A stretch of 25,000 nucleotides of DNA from Prorocentrum cordatum (GCA_963575745.1 CAUYUJ010001444.1:55772-80771), one strand, 5' to 3'. Counted from the stretch's first letter, positions 1-7,942 are shown. The notes: a model not told the origin generated them from the sequence alone. A program made the numbers and translations.

Positions 1-158
1 GGTCCCGCCGCCTTCTGAGAAGGCCTTCTCCTCCTCGTTCCCCCCCCCCCTTCGCTGGCCGCCGAGGCATCTCCAGATTCGGTTCTCCCCCCCGCGCTCG
101 ACGTAAGGTAGGATGACGGTTCATAAATGACCGGGGGTCGTGTTCACGCGGCGGCGCC

Positions 159-217
159 CGGGATGACGATTCGAAAAAACCTGCCGCGGGGAAAAAAAAA
201 ACAAAAAAGTCATCCCG
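159..217. repeat. Small element with perfect 9-bp terminal inverted repeats
   Basis: CGGGATGAC at 159-167 is matched by its reverse complement GTCATCCCG at 209-217. They enclose about 41 bp dominated by A-runs. A related GGATGACGGT lies just upstream (about 110-119). It could be a tiny foldback element or simply a hairpin; no target duplication was identified. Confidence 0.4.
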
Positions 218-293
218 CAGTAACTTCTCCCTGGCCACCTCAGACTGGCGCCCAGCGGTGGGGCGGACCGGTGGACCAGGACCATATGTGTGC

Positions 294-460
294 GTGTTTC
301 AGGAGGGAAAGAAACACACAGACACAATTAATCGTCGATTCCCCAGAAAATATGGAAAATATGGGAAGTGGTGGGGAAGACAACAATCCAGAAAATATGG
401 GAAAATATGGGGAATCTGTTTATTTGTGTGTATTTATTTGTGTGTTCTGGGGCCCCTTTA
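294..460 (+). mobile_element. ~165-bp interspersed element, copy 1
   Basis: First of three copies of one sequence (others at 866-1033 and 2642-2803). Shared landmarks in order are an A-rich head with ACACACAGACACA, AATCGTCGATTCC, two blocks containing CCCAGaAAATATGGG around a GTGGGGAAGACAACA core, then TTTATTTGTGTGTATTTATT and a GGGGCCCCTT end. GTGTGC occurs at 288-293 and again at 461-466, directly after the element, and may be a target-site duplication. No open frame is shared between copies, so a non-autonomous element is inferred. The class is unclear: the ends are not clear inverted repeats, although CAGGA...ACACA at the left weakly mirrors TGTGTCCTG at the right. Confidence 0.65.
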
Positions 461-749
461 GTGTGCCCTTTGTTTTGCAGCTCGGTCGACCTTAGGCGTG
501 CCGTCGGCCCGCGGGCCCGTGGCCGGGCCCCGCGCGGCACGGGGCTTACATCGCGTCGCGTGGCCGCGCTGCGGGGAGCGCGGAGAGAGGCGTCTGGGCG
601 CGCGGGCACCACATCAACCGTGCGCAACACAGCACCATTGTTGGGTATAGAATTTCAGAAGGGATCCTTGTGACAAAATGGAGTGCGCGTGGATTCCAGA
701 GAAAGCAATGGATAACAAATCCTCATGGACCAAGGAGCGCCGCTGGAAT

Positions 750-788
750 CTACGAGTCCCCCCGAGTCCCCCGAGTCCCCCCGAGAGC
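750..788 (+). repeat. Short GAGTCCCCCC tandem repeat
   Basis: Three to four copies of a roughly 9-11 bp GAGTCCCCC(C) unit occur in a row. It is low complexity with no other signal. Confidence 0.5.
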
Positions 789-858
789 GCGGGCCCTCCA
801 GGCCGAGCGCCCGTCCGCGCCCTGTGGCGAGGCGCGGCGGCAAGGCCGCGGGACGCCG

Positions 859-1040
859 CAGCATATCGGGAGGGGAAAAAAACACACACACACAGACACA
901 CTGAATCGTCGATCCCCAGGAGAATATGGGAAGATATGGGAAGTGGTGGGGAAGACAAAAACCCAGAACATATGGAAAAAGATGGGGAATCCTTTTATTA
1001 GTGTGTATTTATTTGCGTGTCCCAGGGCCCCTTCAGCATA
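859..1040 (+). mobile_element. ~165-bp interspersed element, copy 2, with 7-bp target duplication
   Basis: The element body runs 866-1033 and carries the same landmarks as copies 1 and 3. It has an expanded (AC)n near the head and GGGCCCCTT at the end. It is bracketed by a perfect 7-bp direct repeat, CAGCATA, at 859-865 and 1034-1040. This is the best evidence that the family inserted by transposition or retroposition, and it sets the element boundaries. Confidence 0.75.
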
Positions 1041-1411
1041 GCCCACGACGCGGTCTGCTCCTTCATCGCGCGTGAGAGCAGCGTTGCGAGGTTCGACGGT
1101 CGCGCCCGAATCGACTTCGCAGAGACCAGATGGGGGCAGCTCAGAAGGCCGCGCATGGACAGCTCCGAGGAGGATCCAGGAGCACTGAAGCACCCCCAGG
1201 AATTCAACGCCTTCGCGCAAGCTCGCAAGGTTCAAACCAGAAGCCCAAATACCGGAGACCACGTGAACGATTCCAAGAGCCAGGGTGCGCTGCTGAGTTG
1301 CCAGCTCCAGGAATGCCCACTCTGACCTCGTCCAATGTTACCGACCCCGCCCGGGAGACAGCGCGTTCATTTCTTGCGGTCAGTTGGCTCCTGCACAGCA
1401 GCGCCTGCAGT

Positions 1412-1480
1412 GCAGGCCCATGCCAAGAAACGCCCTGCTTGCCTTCAGGGTGCCCTGCGTTTCTTGGGTTTCGATGGTTT
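1412..1480 (-). repeat. Dispersed segment encoding an IET-x-ETQGTL peptide on the minus strand, copy 1
   Basis: About 65 bp match 3789-3860 with scattered substitutions. Shared DNA includes AGGCCCATGCCAAGAA and a GTGCCCTG...GGTTTCGATGG block. Read on the minus strand both give a peptide of the form IET(Q/L)ETQGTL(K/E)A followed by LGMGLHC. Conservation of the peptide suggests a duplicated exon or gene-family fragment. The upstream sequence here is a purine repeat, so the fragment is truncated. Confidence 0.45.
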
Positions 1481-1663
1481 GGGAGGCGGAGGCGGAGGCG
1501 GAGGAGGAAGAGGAGGAGGAGAAGGAGAAGGAAGAGGAGGGGGAGGGAGGGAAGGAGGGAGGGAGGGGGGGAGGGCAGGCGGGAGGGAGGGAGGGAGGGA
1601 GGCAGGGAGGGAGGGAGGGAGGAAGGGAGGAGGAGGAGGAGGAGGAGGAGGAGGAGGAGGCTC
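1481..1663 (+). repeat. Polypurine GGA/GGGA microsatellite
   Basis: An almost uninterrupted purine strand of GGCGGA, GAGGAA, GGGAGGGA and (GGA)n blocks. It is followed 138 bp later by a pyrimidine TCC tract (1801-1871), so a transcript or single strand could pair the two. Open frames through it (poly-E, poly-G, poly-R) are by-products of the repeat. Confidence 0.9.
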
Positions 1664-1800
1664 CTCGCGGTCCGGCCTCCGCCGCGCGCCGCGTATGCCA
1701 ATCTCCGCGCTGGGCGACGGAGCAGCTACTTACCCGGGGGGTGCGGGCGCCCATCCCGCAGCAGAGCAGTCTCTCTCTCGGCGGCCTGCGGCCTGTCGGG

Positions 1801-1871
1801 TTCTTCTTCTCCTCCTCCTCCTCCTCCTCCTCGTCCTCCTCCTCCTCCTCCTCCGCCTCCTCCTCCTCCCC
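1801..1871 (+). repeat. Polypyrimidine (TCC)n microsatellite
   Basis: TTCTTCTTC followed by CCT/TCC triplets with occasional G interruptions. It is the complement-type partner of the 1481-1663 purine tract. Confidence 0.9.
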
Positions 1872-1912
1872 TTGGCGTCGCTCGGACGTGTGCATGTTTC
1901 CTTCGGCGAGGA

Positions 1913-2614
1913 CTACCGAGGAGCATCCTTGATCATCTGGCGAAAAAAAACCACGCACGAAACCGAAACAAAACACAGGGAATGGACGTCCGAGCGATGG
2001 CCAGCCGGTGGTGTGCAGCAGAAAACCGCATGGGCGTCTTCCACAGCTCTGGCTATCTCCAGCTCGGGCCAGCTCGGGCCAGCTGGGAGCCTTGCAGAAC
2101 TTGATCCATCAAGCGCCGACGTCTTCCACAGCTCTGGCCAGCTCGGGCCAGCTGGAAGCGTTGCAGAGCTTGGAGTCGCGGCTTTGCCTTCGCCCCCTGG
2201 ACTCGTCAACCCAGCGGCGCGCTCTGCGCCGTGTGGGGGGCTGCCGCGCGCGAGAGCACTGACCCGGCTCTCGTTCACTGAAGCAGCCACCTTGAGCTTC
2301 TCATGCGGTTGGGCATGGCATTTCCTGGTCAGGAGGGACTCGAACCCTTCAAGGTCTGCGCGCTTCCGCTCCTCAGCGAAGGGCTTGCGATGCTCAGCCA
2401 GCCCACGACGTCCAGGCCCAGCCAGTACATCGTCATCTTCAGCGACTGGGACTAGCTTATGCCCGCAATCGGGCTGTCCAGCGCCTGCAGCATCTTCGTC
2501 GCCACCCATGGGTGCACGGGCGGTGCCTTCGGGCACTGCAGCGCCGTCCGATGGCGAGGCAGTCGGGGCGGGCGGTTGCGAGGGGCTGTGAGCTGCTTTC
2601 GGCGCCGCCCGCAA
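1913..2614 (-). CDS. Hypothetical minus-strand ORF, 233 codons, coding-like in its middle
   Basis: I do not recognise a family. Reading begins with an ATG at the 2614 end. The part corresponding to about 2480-2270 has a balanced, charged composition that is unusual for this window (a VPVAEDDDVLAGPG stretch, then KPFAEERKRADLEG, then LLTRKCHAQPHEKLKV). The later part crosses an 85-bp tandem duplication that appears as repeated ARLPAGPSWPEL, and it ends in unconvincing sequence near the TCC tract. No membrane segment or motif was found. It lies on the same strand as the exon-like pieces at 3182-3413 and 3428-3946, so it could be a downstream exon of the same degraded gene. A chance open frame in GC-rich DNA is the main alternative. 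Confidence 0.3.
   Translation of the reverse strand: MRAAPKAAHSPSQPPAPTASPSDGAAVPEGTARAPMGGDEDAAGAGQPDCGHKLVPVAEDDDVLAGPGRRGLAEHRKPFAEERKRADLEGFESLLTRKCHAQPHEKLKVAASVNESRVSALARGSPPHGAERAAGLTSPGGEGKAATPSSATLPAGPSWPELWKTSALDGSSSARLPAGPSWPELEIARAVEDAHAVFCCTPPAGHRSDVHSLCFVSVSCVVFFRQMIKDAPR
2036..2190 (+). repeat. 85-bp tandem duplication
   Basis: GTCTTCCACAGCTCTGG at 2036 recurs at 2121, an offset of 85 bp. Each copy contains GCTCGGGCCA units (two in the first copy) and ends with a GAGCCTTGCAGAACTTG-like segment. Confidence 0.7.
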
Positions 2615-2635
2615 TTTACACCGCGCACTGAGGGG

Positions 2636-2809
2636 AAATTTTCAGGAGAGGAAAAAACACACAGACACAATTAATCGTCGATTCCCAGGAAAATAGGGGA
2701 AAATATGGGAAGTGGGCGGGAAGACAACAACCCAGAAAATATGAGAAACTATGGTGAATCTGTTTATTTGTGTGTATTTATTTGTGTGTCCTGGGGCCCC
2801 TTCAAATTT
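2636..2809 (+). mobile_element. ~165-bp interspersed element, copy 3
   Basis: The body (about 2642-2803) matches copies 1 and 2 from the A-rich ACACACAGACACA head to the GGGGCCCCTT end. AAATTT at 2636-2641 and 2804-2809 flanks it and may be a 6-bp target duplication. This is the closest copy to copy 1; both carry AATTAATCGTCGATTCC and the TTTATTTGTGTGTATTTATTT tail. Confidence 0.7.
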
Positions 2810-2997
2810 GGTGGCACCGCCCAACTTGTGCGTTGTTTATTTGCTCGCACGATGCGTCGCTCTCCAAGTGCTTCGCAGGGGGCGCAGGGCCGGGGGCGGG
2901 CGGCGCAGCAGGCTGTACAGGTGGCCACTCACGTGCACGATCCTGGCCGCCACGAGGCTGCTCGACATAGTCCGCAGGGCGTGCAGAGAATGCTTCC

Positions 2998-3145
2998 ATC
3001 CTCTTCTTTCATTATCATTGTCATTCTCATGTTGGGTCTTATTGATCATATGCTTTATATTATCTTATTCTTGTTATTAACATTTTTCTTCTTCTTCTTA
3101 TTATTATTATTGGTATTATTAGTATTGTGATTATTAATTGTTTCT
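2998..3145 (+). repeat. AT-rich island with TTA/TTC/ATT triplets
   Basis: A sharp drop in GC compared with the flanks. It contains (CTT)n, (TTA)n and ATT-rich runs. It begins about 40 bp beyond the stop of the minus-strand exon-like segment (3182-3413), so it could be that gene's 3' flank. No ORF of note. Confidence 0.7.
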
Positions 3146-3181
3146 CTCTCTTCTCTTGAACTTCTCACCCTTGTTGGATGT

Positions 3182-3413
3182 TTAAACCTCCTTGGCACTG
3201 GCGTGGGCGGTCTGGGCCCCCTCAAGGTGGGCACGCGCGTCGGTGAAGGCCGCCTCGGCCTGCTGGACCTTTTTTGTTCCACGCGCTTTGGCGAGAGCCT
3301 CCTGCCGCTCGCACAGCCACGGCCAGGCCAACAGTCTCTTCCCGAGCACTTTCTTTGGCTTGAGGGCAAATGGTGCAACCTGAAATGCCGCTTCGATGGG
3401 TTTTCGAGGGAGT
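3182..3413 (-). pseudogene. Exon-like minus-strand segment, coiled-coil-type peptide
   Basis: On the minus strand a pyrimidine-containing CACCTTTTGCAG ends at 3414 and looks like a 3' splice site. Immediately after it an open frame of 76 codons runs to TAA at 3182-3184. The peptide begins with a basic/hydrophobic part (PFALKPKKVLGKRLLAWPW) and continues as an Ala/Gln/Lys/Glu-rich helix (ERQEALAKARGTKK, then VQQAEAAFTDARAHLEGAQ) typical of coiled coils. It has no start codon of its own, so it is an internal or terminal exon, or a retroelement fragment. The family is not identified. Alternative frames here have a far less protein-like composition. Confidence 0.4.
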
Positions 3414-3427
3414 CTGCAAAAGGTGAA

Positions 3428-3946
3428 TCACAAGTCGGACTGATTTCCGAGGATCGAAAGCCCATATGGATTCCACCCTGAGCCCTCCACCCTAAGAAAA
3501 TGGTCATTCTTGAACACTTTCAGCCAGGATGGTCCGTTCACCTGCCACCGCAGCGTCCAGCTGCGCACCAGAAGGCACCTACGCCGGGCGGCGAGGCAGG
3601 CGGGATATGGACAGCAAACAGGTCGCGCAGAGCCCAGGACATTGAGCAGCAGCCGCACGTGCTTGTCCAGGGAGATCCAGGTATTGTGCGGAGACCGCCG
3701 CAGTCTCCCCACCCGTTGGCTGGTCCATGTGCTCGTAGTGGGAACCGCCGCACACGCTGCAGGCAGCGTGGCCGCGGCAGAGGTACAGTGGAGGCCCATG
3801 CCAAGAAGCACCATGCCTGCTTCCAGGGTGCCCTGTGTTTCTAGGGTTTCGATGGCCTCTGCGATGGAGAGCGCGACGCTCCCACGCCAACAATCAGTGG
3901 ACGTCCTGTGATTCCAGGGTCGGATGTCTTGTGGAAGGTTTCGCAC
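3428..3946 (-). pseudogene. Minus-strand coding-like segment with possible frame changes
   Basis: A 172-codon frame starts near 3946. It contains the IET-L-ETQGTLEA...LGMGLHC signature shared with 1412-1480, and ends with a natural-looking stretch (LRWQVNGPSWLKVFKNDHF). In between, another minus-strand frame reads better: a Cys/His cluster (CRGHAACSVCGGSHYEH) and LPGQARAAAAQCPGLCATC. That suggests a frame change or intron inside. A zinc-binding peptide is conceivable but unproven. It lies upstream, in minus-strand sense, of the coiled-coil segment, so both may belong to one broken gene. Confidence 0.35.
3789..3860 (-). repeat. Dispersed IET-x-ETQGTL segment, copy 2
   Basis: Partner of 1412-1480. 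Here it is embedded in a longer minus-strand frame, so this copy probably keeps more of the original context. Confidence 0.45.
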
Positions 3947-3959
3947 GATCGGGCCCCTA

Positions 3960-4465
3960 CTGTACTCCCAGTGCCCGCACTTGCCGCAGACCGCGCGGGA
4001 CGAGGACTTGCTATTACAGTCGGGGCCCTGAAGAAGGAACCCTTTTCGTTGGGGACGGGCTCCGCGTTCCTTAGGTGTTTCGCAGCTTGCCTCAGGCTTT
4101 CCTTAGGTTTTCGATACGAAATCGAAGGTTAACTTGTGGATAATAGGGGCCTCGTTCCTTATTTGGGGTTCCTTAGGTCAACGCCCCGACTGTACCGCCA
4201 TCACGGCGCTGGCGTGTACAACGACGATCGGCGCCAAGGCGAGGCTGCTCATCGTGGTCGTTGTCGCAGTCGTGCCTGCGCCGCGGAGAGGCCACTCTCG
4301 TAGAAGCCACATCCAGGGCACGGCAGCACGCTTCCTCCAGGAGCTCACGCCCGCGGGAGAAAAAAAGAGTACCGAGCACAACTGCTACTGTTCTGAGTGG
4401 CCGCGGACTTGCGGCATCCGTGCTCTGCCACGTGCAAGACCATATTCAGCCAAAGTGGCTACGGG
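3960..4465. other. Stretch without a recognisable gene
   Basis: A plus-strand frame opens at 4134, but its composition is unconvincing and it runs into the GGA tract. TTCCTTAGG recurs at about 4070, 4098 and 4165 (CGTTCCTTAGG, CTTTCCTTAGG, GGTTCCTTAGG). I see no other signal. Confidence 0.4.
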
Positions 4466-4520
4466 AGGGGGAGGAGGAGGAGGAGGAGGAAGAGGAGGAG
4501 GAGGAGGAGGAGGAGGGAGA
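4466..4520 (+). repeat. Polypurine (GGA)n microsatellite
   Basis: Near-perfect GGA triplets. This is the purine member of a purine-then-pyrimidine pair with 4819-4993. Confidence 0.9.
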
Positions 4521-4818
4521 AAAGGGGATAGCAAGCTAGGTGCGCTTGCGCCTCATCCGACATCCTATCCCTCCCTCCCATGCCTTCCCATTGTGCTGAC
4601 TTCTCTATCCGCGGACGCGTGTCATAGCCGACCTGCAGCTCCAACAAAAAGACCACATCTTGTTATCCGCAGTCGGGCAGGGGGAGCTGCGTGCTCATAG
4701 GGAGACGGTAGCGGGTGAGCGGGAGGATGAGCGGGAGGAAAACGACGAGGGCGAACAGCAGCAGGAACCGGATAAGGACCGGGGAGAACAGGAGGGCCAG
4801 AGGAAGGCGGGGGAAGGC

Positions 4819-4993
4819 TCCTCCTCCTCCCCCTCATCCTCCTCCTCCCCCTCCTCCTCCTCCTCCTCCTCCTCCTCCTCCTCCTCCTTCTCCTTCTCCG
4901 CCTCCTCCACCTCCTCCTCCTCATCCTTCTCCTCCTCCTCCTCCTCCTCCTCCTCCTCCTCCACCTCCCCCTTCCTCCTCCTCCTCCTCCTGA
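4819..4993 (+). repeat. Polypyrimidine (TCC)n microsatellite
   Basis: About 175 bp of TCC triplets with rare TTC, GCC and CAT interruptions. It gives poly-S or poly-P frames on the plus strand and poly-E, poly-R or poly-G on the minus strand. Confidence 0.95.
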
Positions 4994-5029
4994 AATGAGG
5001 GGGGCGACTGCGATGAATAGCGATTCGGA

Positions 5030-5275
5030 TCCAGAAAAGTGGCCCGCGCTGGGGCGAGAGCGCCATTGTGAACGACGAGGACGAAGCGCCGATCCGAAAA
5101 TGCGAGTTGACGCTGTAGCGGGAGCACGATTCGGAACAACCGGAACAATGAAATGGGGTCAGCGTTGCAACGGGAGCATGCCTTGGAAGGACCGAGAACG
5201 CGAACATGAAGCCAACGCTGCAGCGGGAGCGCCAATCTGTAAGAACCGAACACGTTCGGACTGGAAGAGCATAGA
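5030..5275 (+). repeat. Degenerate ~51-54 bp tandem repeat
   Basis: The core (A/G)CG(C/T)TG(T/C)A(G/A)CGGGAGC recurs at about 5110, 5161 and 5215, and a weaker copy lies near 5046. Each is followed by an A-rich GGAACAAC/GGACCGAGAAC/AAGAACCGAAC segment. The spacings are about 65, 51 and 54. A 164-codon plus-strand frame (4995-5489) spans it, but I infer that it is carried by the repeat. Confidence 0.5.
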
Positions 5276-5378
5276 TGGTCGACAATCTTTCGGCCATCCT
5301 ATGTGCATACGTGGACGGGAGCGTTGTGCCCAGTCGGCGTCTTCGGGGGAGAGAGGAGAGTATCACTCATATAGTGTA

Positions 5379-5399
5379 AGTGTGTGTGTGTGTGTGTGG
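5379..5399 (+). repeat. (GT)n microsatellite
   Basis: A run of TG dinucleotides joining the degenerate repeat to the following purine tract. Confidence 0.85.
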
Positions 5400-5535
5400 A
5401 GGGGGAGGGAGGAGGAGGAGGACAAGAAGGAGGAGGAGCAGGAGGAGGAGGAGGAGGAGGAGGACAAATACACGCATGAGGAAGAATAGGCAGATGAGGA
5501 AGAGGAGGAGGAGGAGGAGGAGGAGGAGGAGGAGG
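5399..5535 (+). repeat. Polypurine GGA/GAAG microsatellite
   Basis: A purine-rich block with two GGA runs separated by a short ACAAATACACGCATGAGG-type interruption. Confidence 0.9.
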
Positions 5536-5567
5536 GCGAGCAGAAAGGCCAGCGGCCTCTCGGATGC

Positions 5568-5850
5568 TTCATGGAGTCTCTTCGGATGTCTTTTGCCAGC
5601 TTGTTGTGGGTCTCTTGGGGCATCTTGCTGACCTCTTGGCGGTCATGGCGGCCTCTTGAAGCGTCTTGGGTGCCTCGGTGCAGCCTCTTGGTGACATGTT
5701 TTAGGCTTCTTGGCTCCACGGGGCGCCTCTTGGGGCACTCTTGGGAGCCTCGGGGGCCATCGTGGGGCCATCTTGAAGGAGATCGGTCAAAGAAGGGGGG
5801 GTCCAATAGGCCACCACCCACGAGGTCAAACAAGGTCCCCGACCTATGTC
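5568..5850 (+). repeat. TTGGGG 10-11 bp periodic element, copy A
   Basis: TTGG or a variant recurs every 10-11 bp (CTCTTGGGG, CATCTTG, CTCTTGG...). The repeat ends in a defined tail: GGGGCACTCTTGGGAGCCTC, then a GGGGCCATC block, then GGAGATCGGTC, and then a GAGGTCAAACAAGGTCCCCGAC-like segment. The same order of tail blocks occurs in copies B (16978-17262) and C (17283-17468), so this is one dispersed element and not independent low-complexity DNA. Confidence 0.65.
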
Positions 5851-6012
5851 ACATGAGTGAGATGTGCTTTCTCGCCGAGACCATCTTGGACGCTCCAACG
5901 ACCAGCGACCCCCCCCCCTCCAGACCCAGGGGAGCAGGTGGGAGGGGTAACACCCTTCCCGCAAGGGAAGGAAGGGGTTCGAAGAGGCAACGCCCTGAAT
6001 GACTCACATCAC

Positions 6013-6456
6013 TCACACCCTAAAGGGCTGGCGGGATTGCGCACTGAGGCTTGTGGTGAGAGTGCTGCTGCACGTCGCCGACCACCATCCCCTCAGCGCC
6101 TTTACTTCTCCGCCTTTTGTAGCCTGCCACAGGCGCGCGCGACCGGCACTGCCAGGCGCGGCTGCGCTCGCGACCTCGGCCAAGAGGGGCCCGCAGGTGC
6201 CACAGAATGTCATCCGATCGGCGCCTTTTAAGATGACAGCAGCCGCCCTTGCATTTTCTAGTGCTCGCAGTCTTGCGGCATCGCTTTTTCTTCGTCCGTC
6301 GGCCGGGCCCAAGGAGCCTTCGAGGGCGACGAATTCGATTTCGGAGCCGGACACGGCTCGCCTGAAAGCGTGCCGTGAAACTCGAGCATTGGCGAAGCGT
6401 CCTGACTTTCCCAATGGCCCACCAAAGAGTGTTTTACGATCGTTTTCTGTTTGCAC
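6013..6456 (-). CDS. Hypothetical minus-strand ORF, 147 codons
   Basis: This frame starts with ATG at 6456. The peptide looks protein-like: a basic start, VSGSEIEFVALEGSLGPADG, then ARLRALENARAAAVILKG, a CGTCG cysteine pair, and an alanine-rich end. No family is recognised. The opposite strand carries a 156-codon frame (5999-6469) that is almost coextensive, which is common in GC-rich DNA, so strand assignment is uncertain. It sits between the TTGGGG element and the 187-bp array with no other gene near. Confidence 0.3.
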   Translation of the reverse strand: MQTENDRKTLFGGPLGKSGRFANARVSRHAFRRAVSGSEIEFVALEGSLGPADGRRKSDAARLRALENARAAAVILKGADRMTFCGTCGPLLAEVASAAAPGSAGRARLWQATKGGEVKALRGWWSATCSSTLTTSLSAQSRQPFRV

Positions 6457-6586
6457 GACACGTTCTTAGAACACTCCTGGCCGGGACGGGCTGGGTGGAT
6501 GTCCTCAGACAGTCTAAATTGTTGTTGGAGCGCTCTCTTGTTCCAAGAGCATCTCGCGGTGGGGCCATGGGAATGCAAGGACGGTC

Positions 6587-7187
6587 GGCCCACGCTCAAG
6601 GAACATCACAGGCTCGAAGTCTTACGACTCAGGCACCAGGGCTGGACCTAAACGCTGTTTTTCTGGATTTCGGCAGTGTTTTGTGTTTCGTTCTGGCAGG
6701 TCGAGCGAAACGAACAACAGAACGAACACGAAACGAAAAACAACGTCTAGGTCCAGCCCTGTCAGCCACTGTGCGCCTCCGCTCAAGGAACATCACACGC
6801 TCGAAGTCCCACGACTCAGCCACCAGGGCTGGACCTCAACGCTGTTTTGCTGGACTTCGCCTGTGTTTTGTGCTTCGTTTGGGCAGGTTGAGCAAAACGA
6901 ACAACAAAACGAACGCAAAACGAAAAACAACATCTAGGTCCAGCCCTGTCAGCCACTGTGCGCCCCCGCTCAGGGAACCTCACAGGCTCGAAGTCGTACG
7001 ACTCAGCCACCAGGGCTGGACCTCAACGCTGTTTTGCTGGACTTCGGCTGTGTTCTGTGTTTCGTTTCGGCCGGGCGAGCAAAACGAGCAACAAAACGAA
7101 GACAACACGAAAAACAACGCTCAGGTCCAGCCCCGTCAGCCACTGTGCGCCCCCGCCCAGGGAACCTCACAGGCTCGAAGTCCCACG
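6587..7187 (+). repeat. 187-bp tandem array, about 3.2 units, each with a foldback
   Basis: AGGAACATCAC or AGGGAACCTCAC followed by CTCGAAGTC occurs at 6598, 6785, 6972 and 7159, an exact 187-bp spacing each time. Every full unit contains CAGGGCTGGACCT and, 125 bp later, its inverse AGGTCCAGCCC(T/C)G (6637-6761, 6824-6948, 7011-7135). T-rich left-arm sequence (GCTGTTTTGCTGG...TTCGTTT) faces A-rich right-arm sequence (AAAACGAACAACAAAACGAA). The constant period despite about 10% divergence means the array spread by whole-unit duplication. Open frames run through it but shift between units, because 187 is not a multiple of three. Confidence 0.9.
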
Positions 7188-7420
7188 TACAGCAGCCGCT
7201 GTACGACCCCCACCCCAGTCTGAGGCCCCCGGTGCGTGCGCGTGGTACGCTGCAAGCGGCACGGCTGGCCGCGCCCCTGCATTCGCGCCGGCGCCGAGCG
7301 CGGCGTTCCCCGAACGCTGTCTTGCCACATCGTCTTAGCGGAGCCCGGCGAGGAGGGGGAGGGTGGAGCAGGGCCGAAGAAGAGCAGGACACTTCTTGAA
7401 CATACCTTTTGGGGTTTTTG
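7188..7420. other. Stretch without a recognisable gene
   Basis: It begins with a short palindrome at the array edge (GTACAGC...GCTGTAC, 7187-7204). No supported gene, and short frames only. Confidence 0.4.
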
Positions 7421-7422
7421 CG

Positions 7423-7521
7423 TGGATTTCTTGGATCGGCGCTGGAGCCCCCGCCTTGGCGCGCGGAGCGCGCCAGGGGCGGCGCCGCCAGGGGGTTCCC
7501 AGCGCCAATCTGAGAAATCCG
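7423..7521 (+). other. ~100-nt near-complete hairpin
   Basis: The arms GGATTTCTTGGATCGGCGCTGG (read from 7424) and 7498-7520 pair over about 22 positions, with G-T wobbles and one mismatch. A C5/G5 stem (7448-7452 with 7491-7495) continues inward. The apex is a perfect 8-bp GC stem (7457-7464 with 7468-7475) closed by a GGA loop and extended by two more pairs and a wobble. The right side carries an extra GGCGGCGCCGCC that can pair with itself. It may be a MITE-like foldback or a structured RNA precursor. Confidence 0.6.
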
Positions 7522-7523
7522 CG

Positions 7524-7890
7524 CGGATTCACGACGATTTATGTTTTACAGCTCTGTGCTCATATGCGGGGATGATGAGGAGGAGGTGGAGGCGAAGCAA
7601 TGATTGCCTGTTGACGCTGGGTGGAGGTGGAGTATAGGGGTAGGAGGAGAGAAAGCACTGATGTTGGTGCGTTGGCAAAGGCAGCTCTGCGCGAATGTGC
7701 TCACGTCTCGTAGGTCTATCTCTTTCTGGGGATGCTCGACTGCAAAGGGCCCAGTTCTCCCATGGCGGACAACTTCAAGATGCAAGACGTTTCACGTAAC
7801 CCCACCAGCAGGTTTCAGTTTAGGTGTGCGGCTCTAGTTTGCTCCTGTTGTCAATTAGTAGGCCCGCGCCCCGGACTTACGACTCGCCGT
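7524..7890. other. Stretch without a recognisable gene
   Basis: It contains a small GAGGAGGTGGAGG purine run (7573-7645). A short minus-strand frame (7546-7785) has mixed composition, but nothing identifies it. Confidence 0.35.
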
Positions 7891-7894
7891 TTGC

Positions 7895-7942
7895 GCTCTC
7901 GCCCGCGGCCGCGACCAAAAAAGTAACCCCACCAGCCCACAG
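7895..7942 (+). repeat. Short dispersed segment, copy 1
   Basis: CGCGGCCGCGACCAAAAAAG and the following CCCCACCAGCC match 16925-16965 (CGCGGTCGCGATCAAAAATA, then CCCCACCAGCC). A further AACCCCACCAGC lies at 7799 and one lies inverted near 18530. It is probably the edge of a dispersed element. Confidence 0.4.

Noticed and set aside
2326-2410. Possible minus-strand tRNA, from a GGGTTCGAGTCCC T-arm-like word near 2335-2347
   Set aside because: No matching D-arm, anticodon stem or acceptor stem could be drawn in the neighbouring 80 bases.
1335-2591. 418-codon plus-strand open frame
   Set aside because: Its first half is the GGA and TCC tracts, and the rest is antisense to a more protein-like minus-strand frame.
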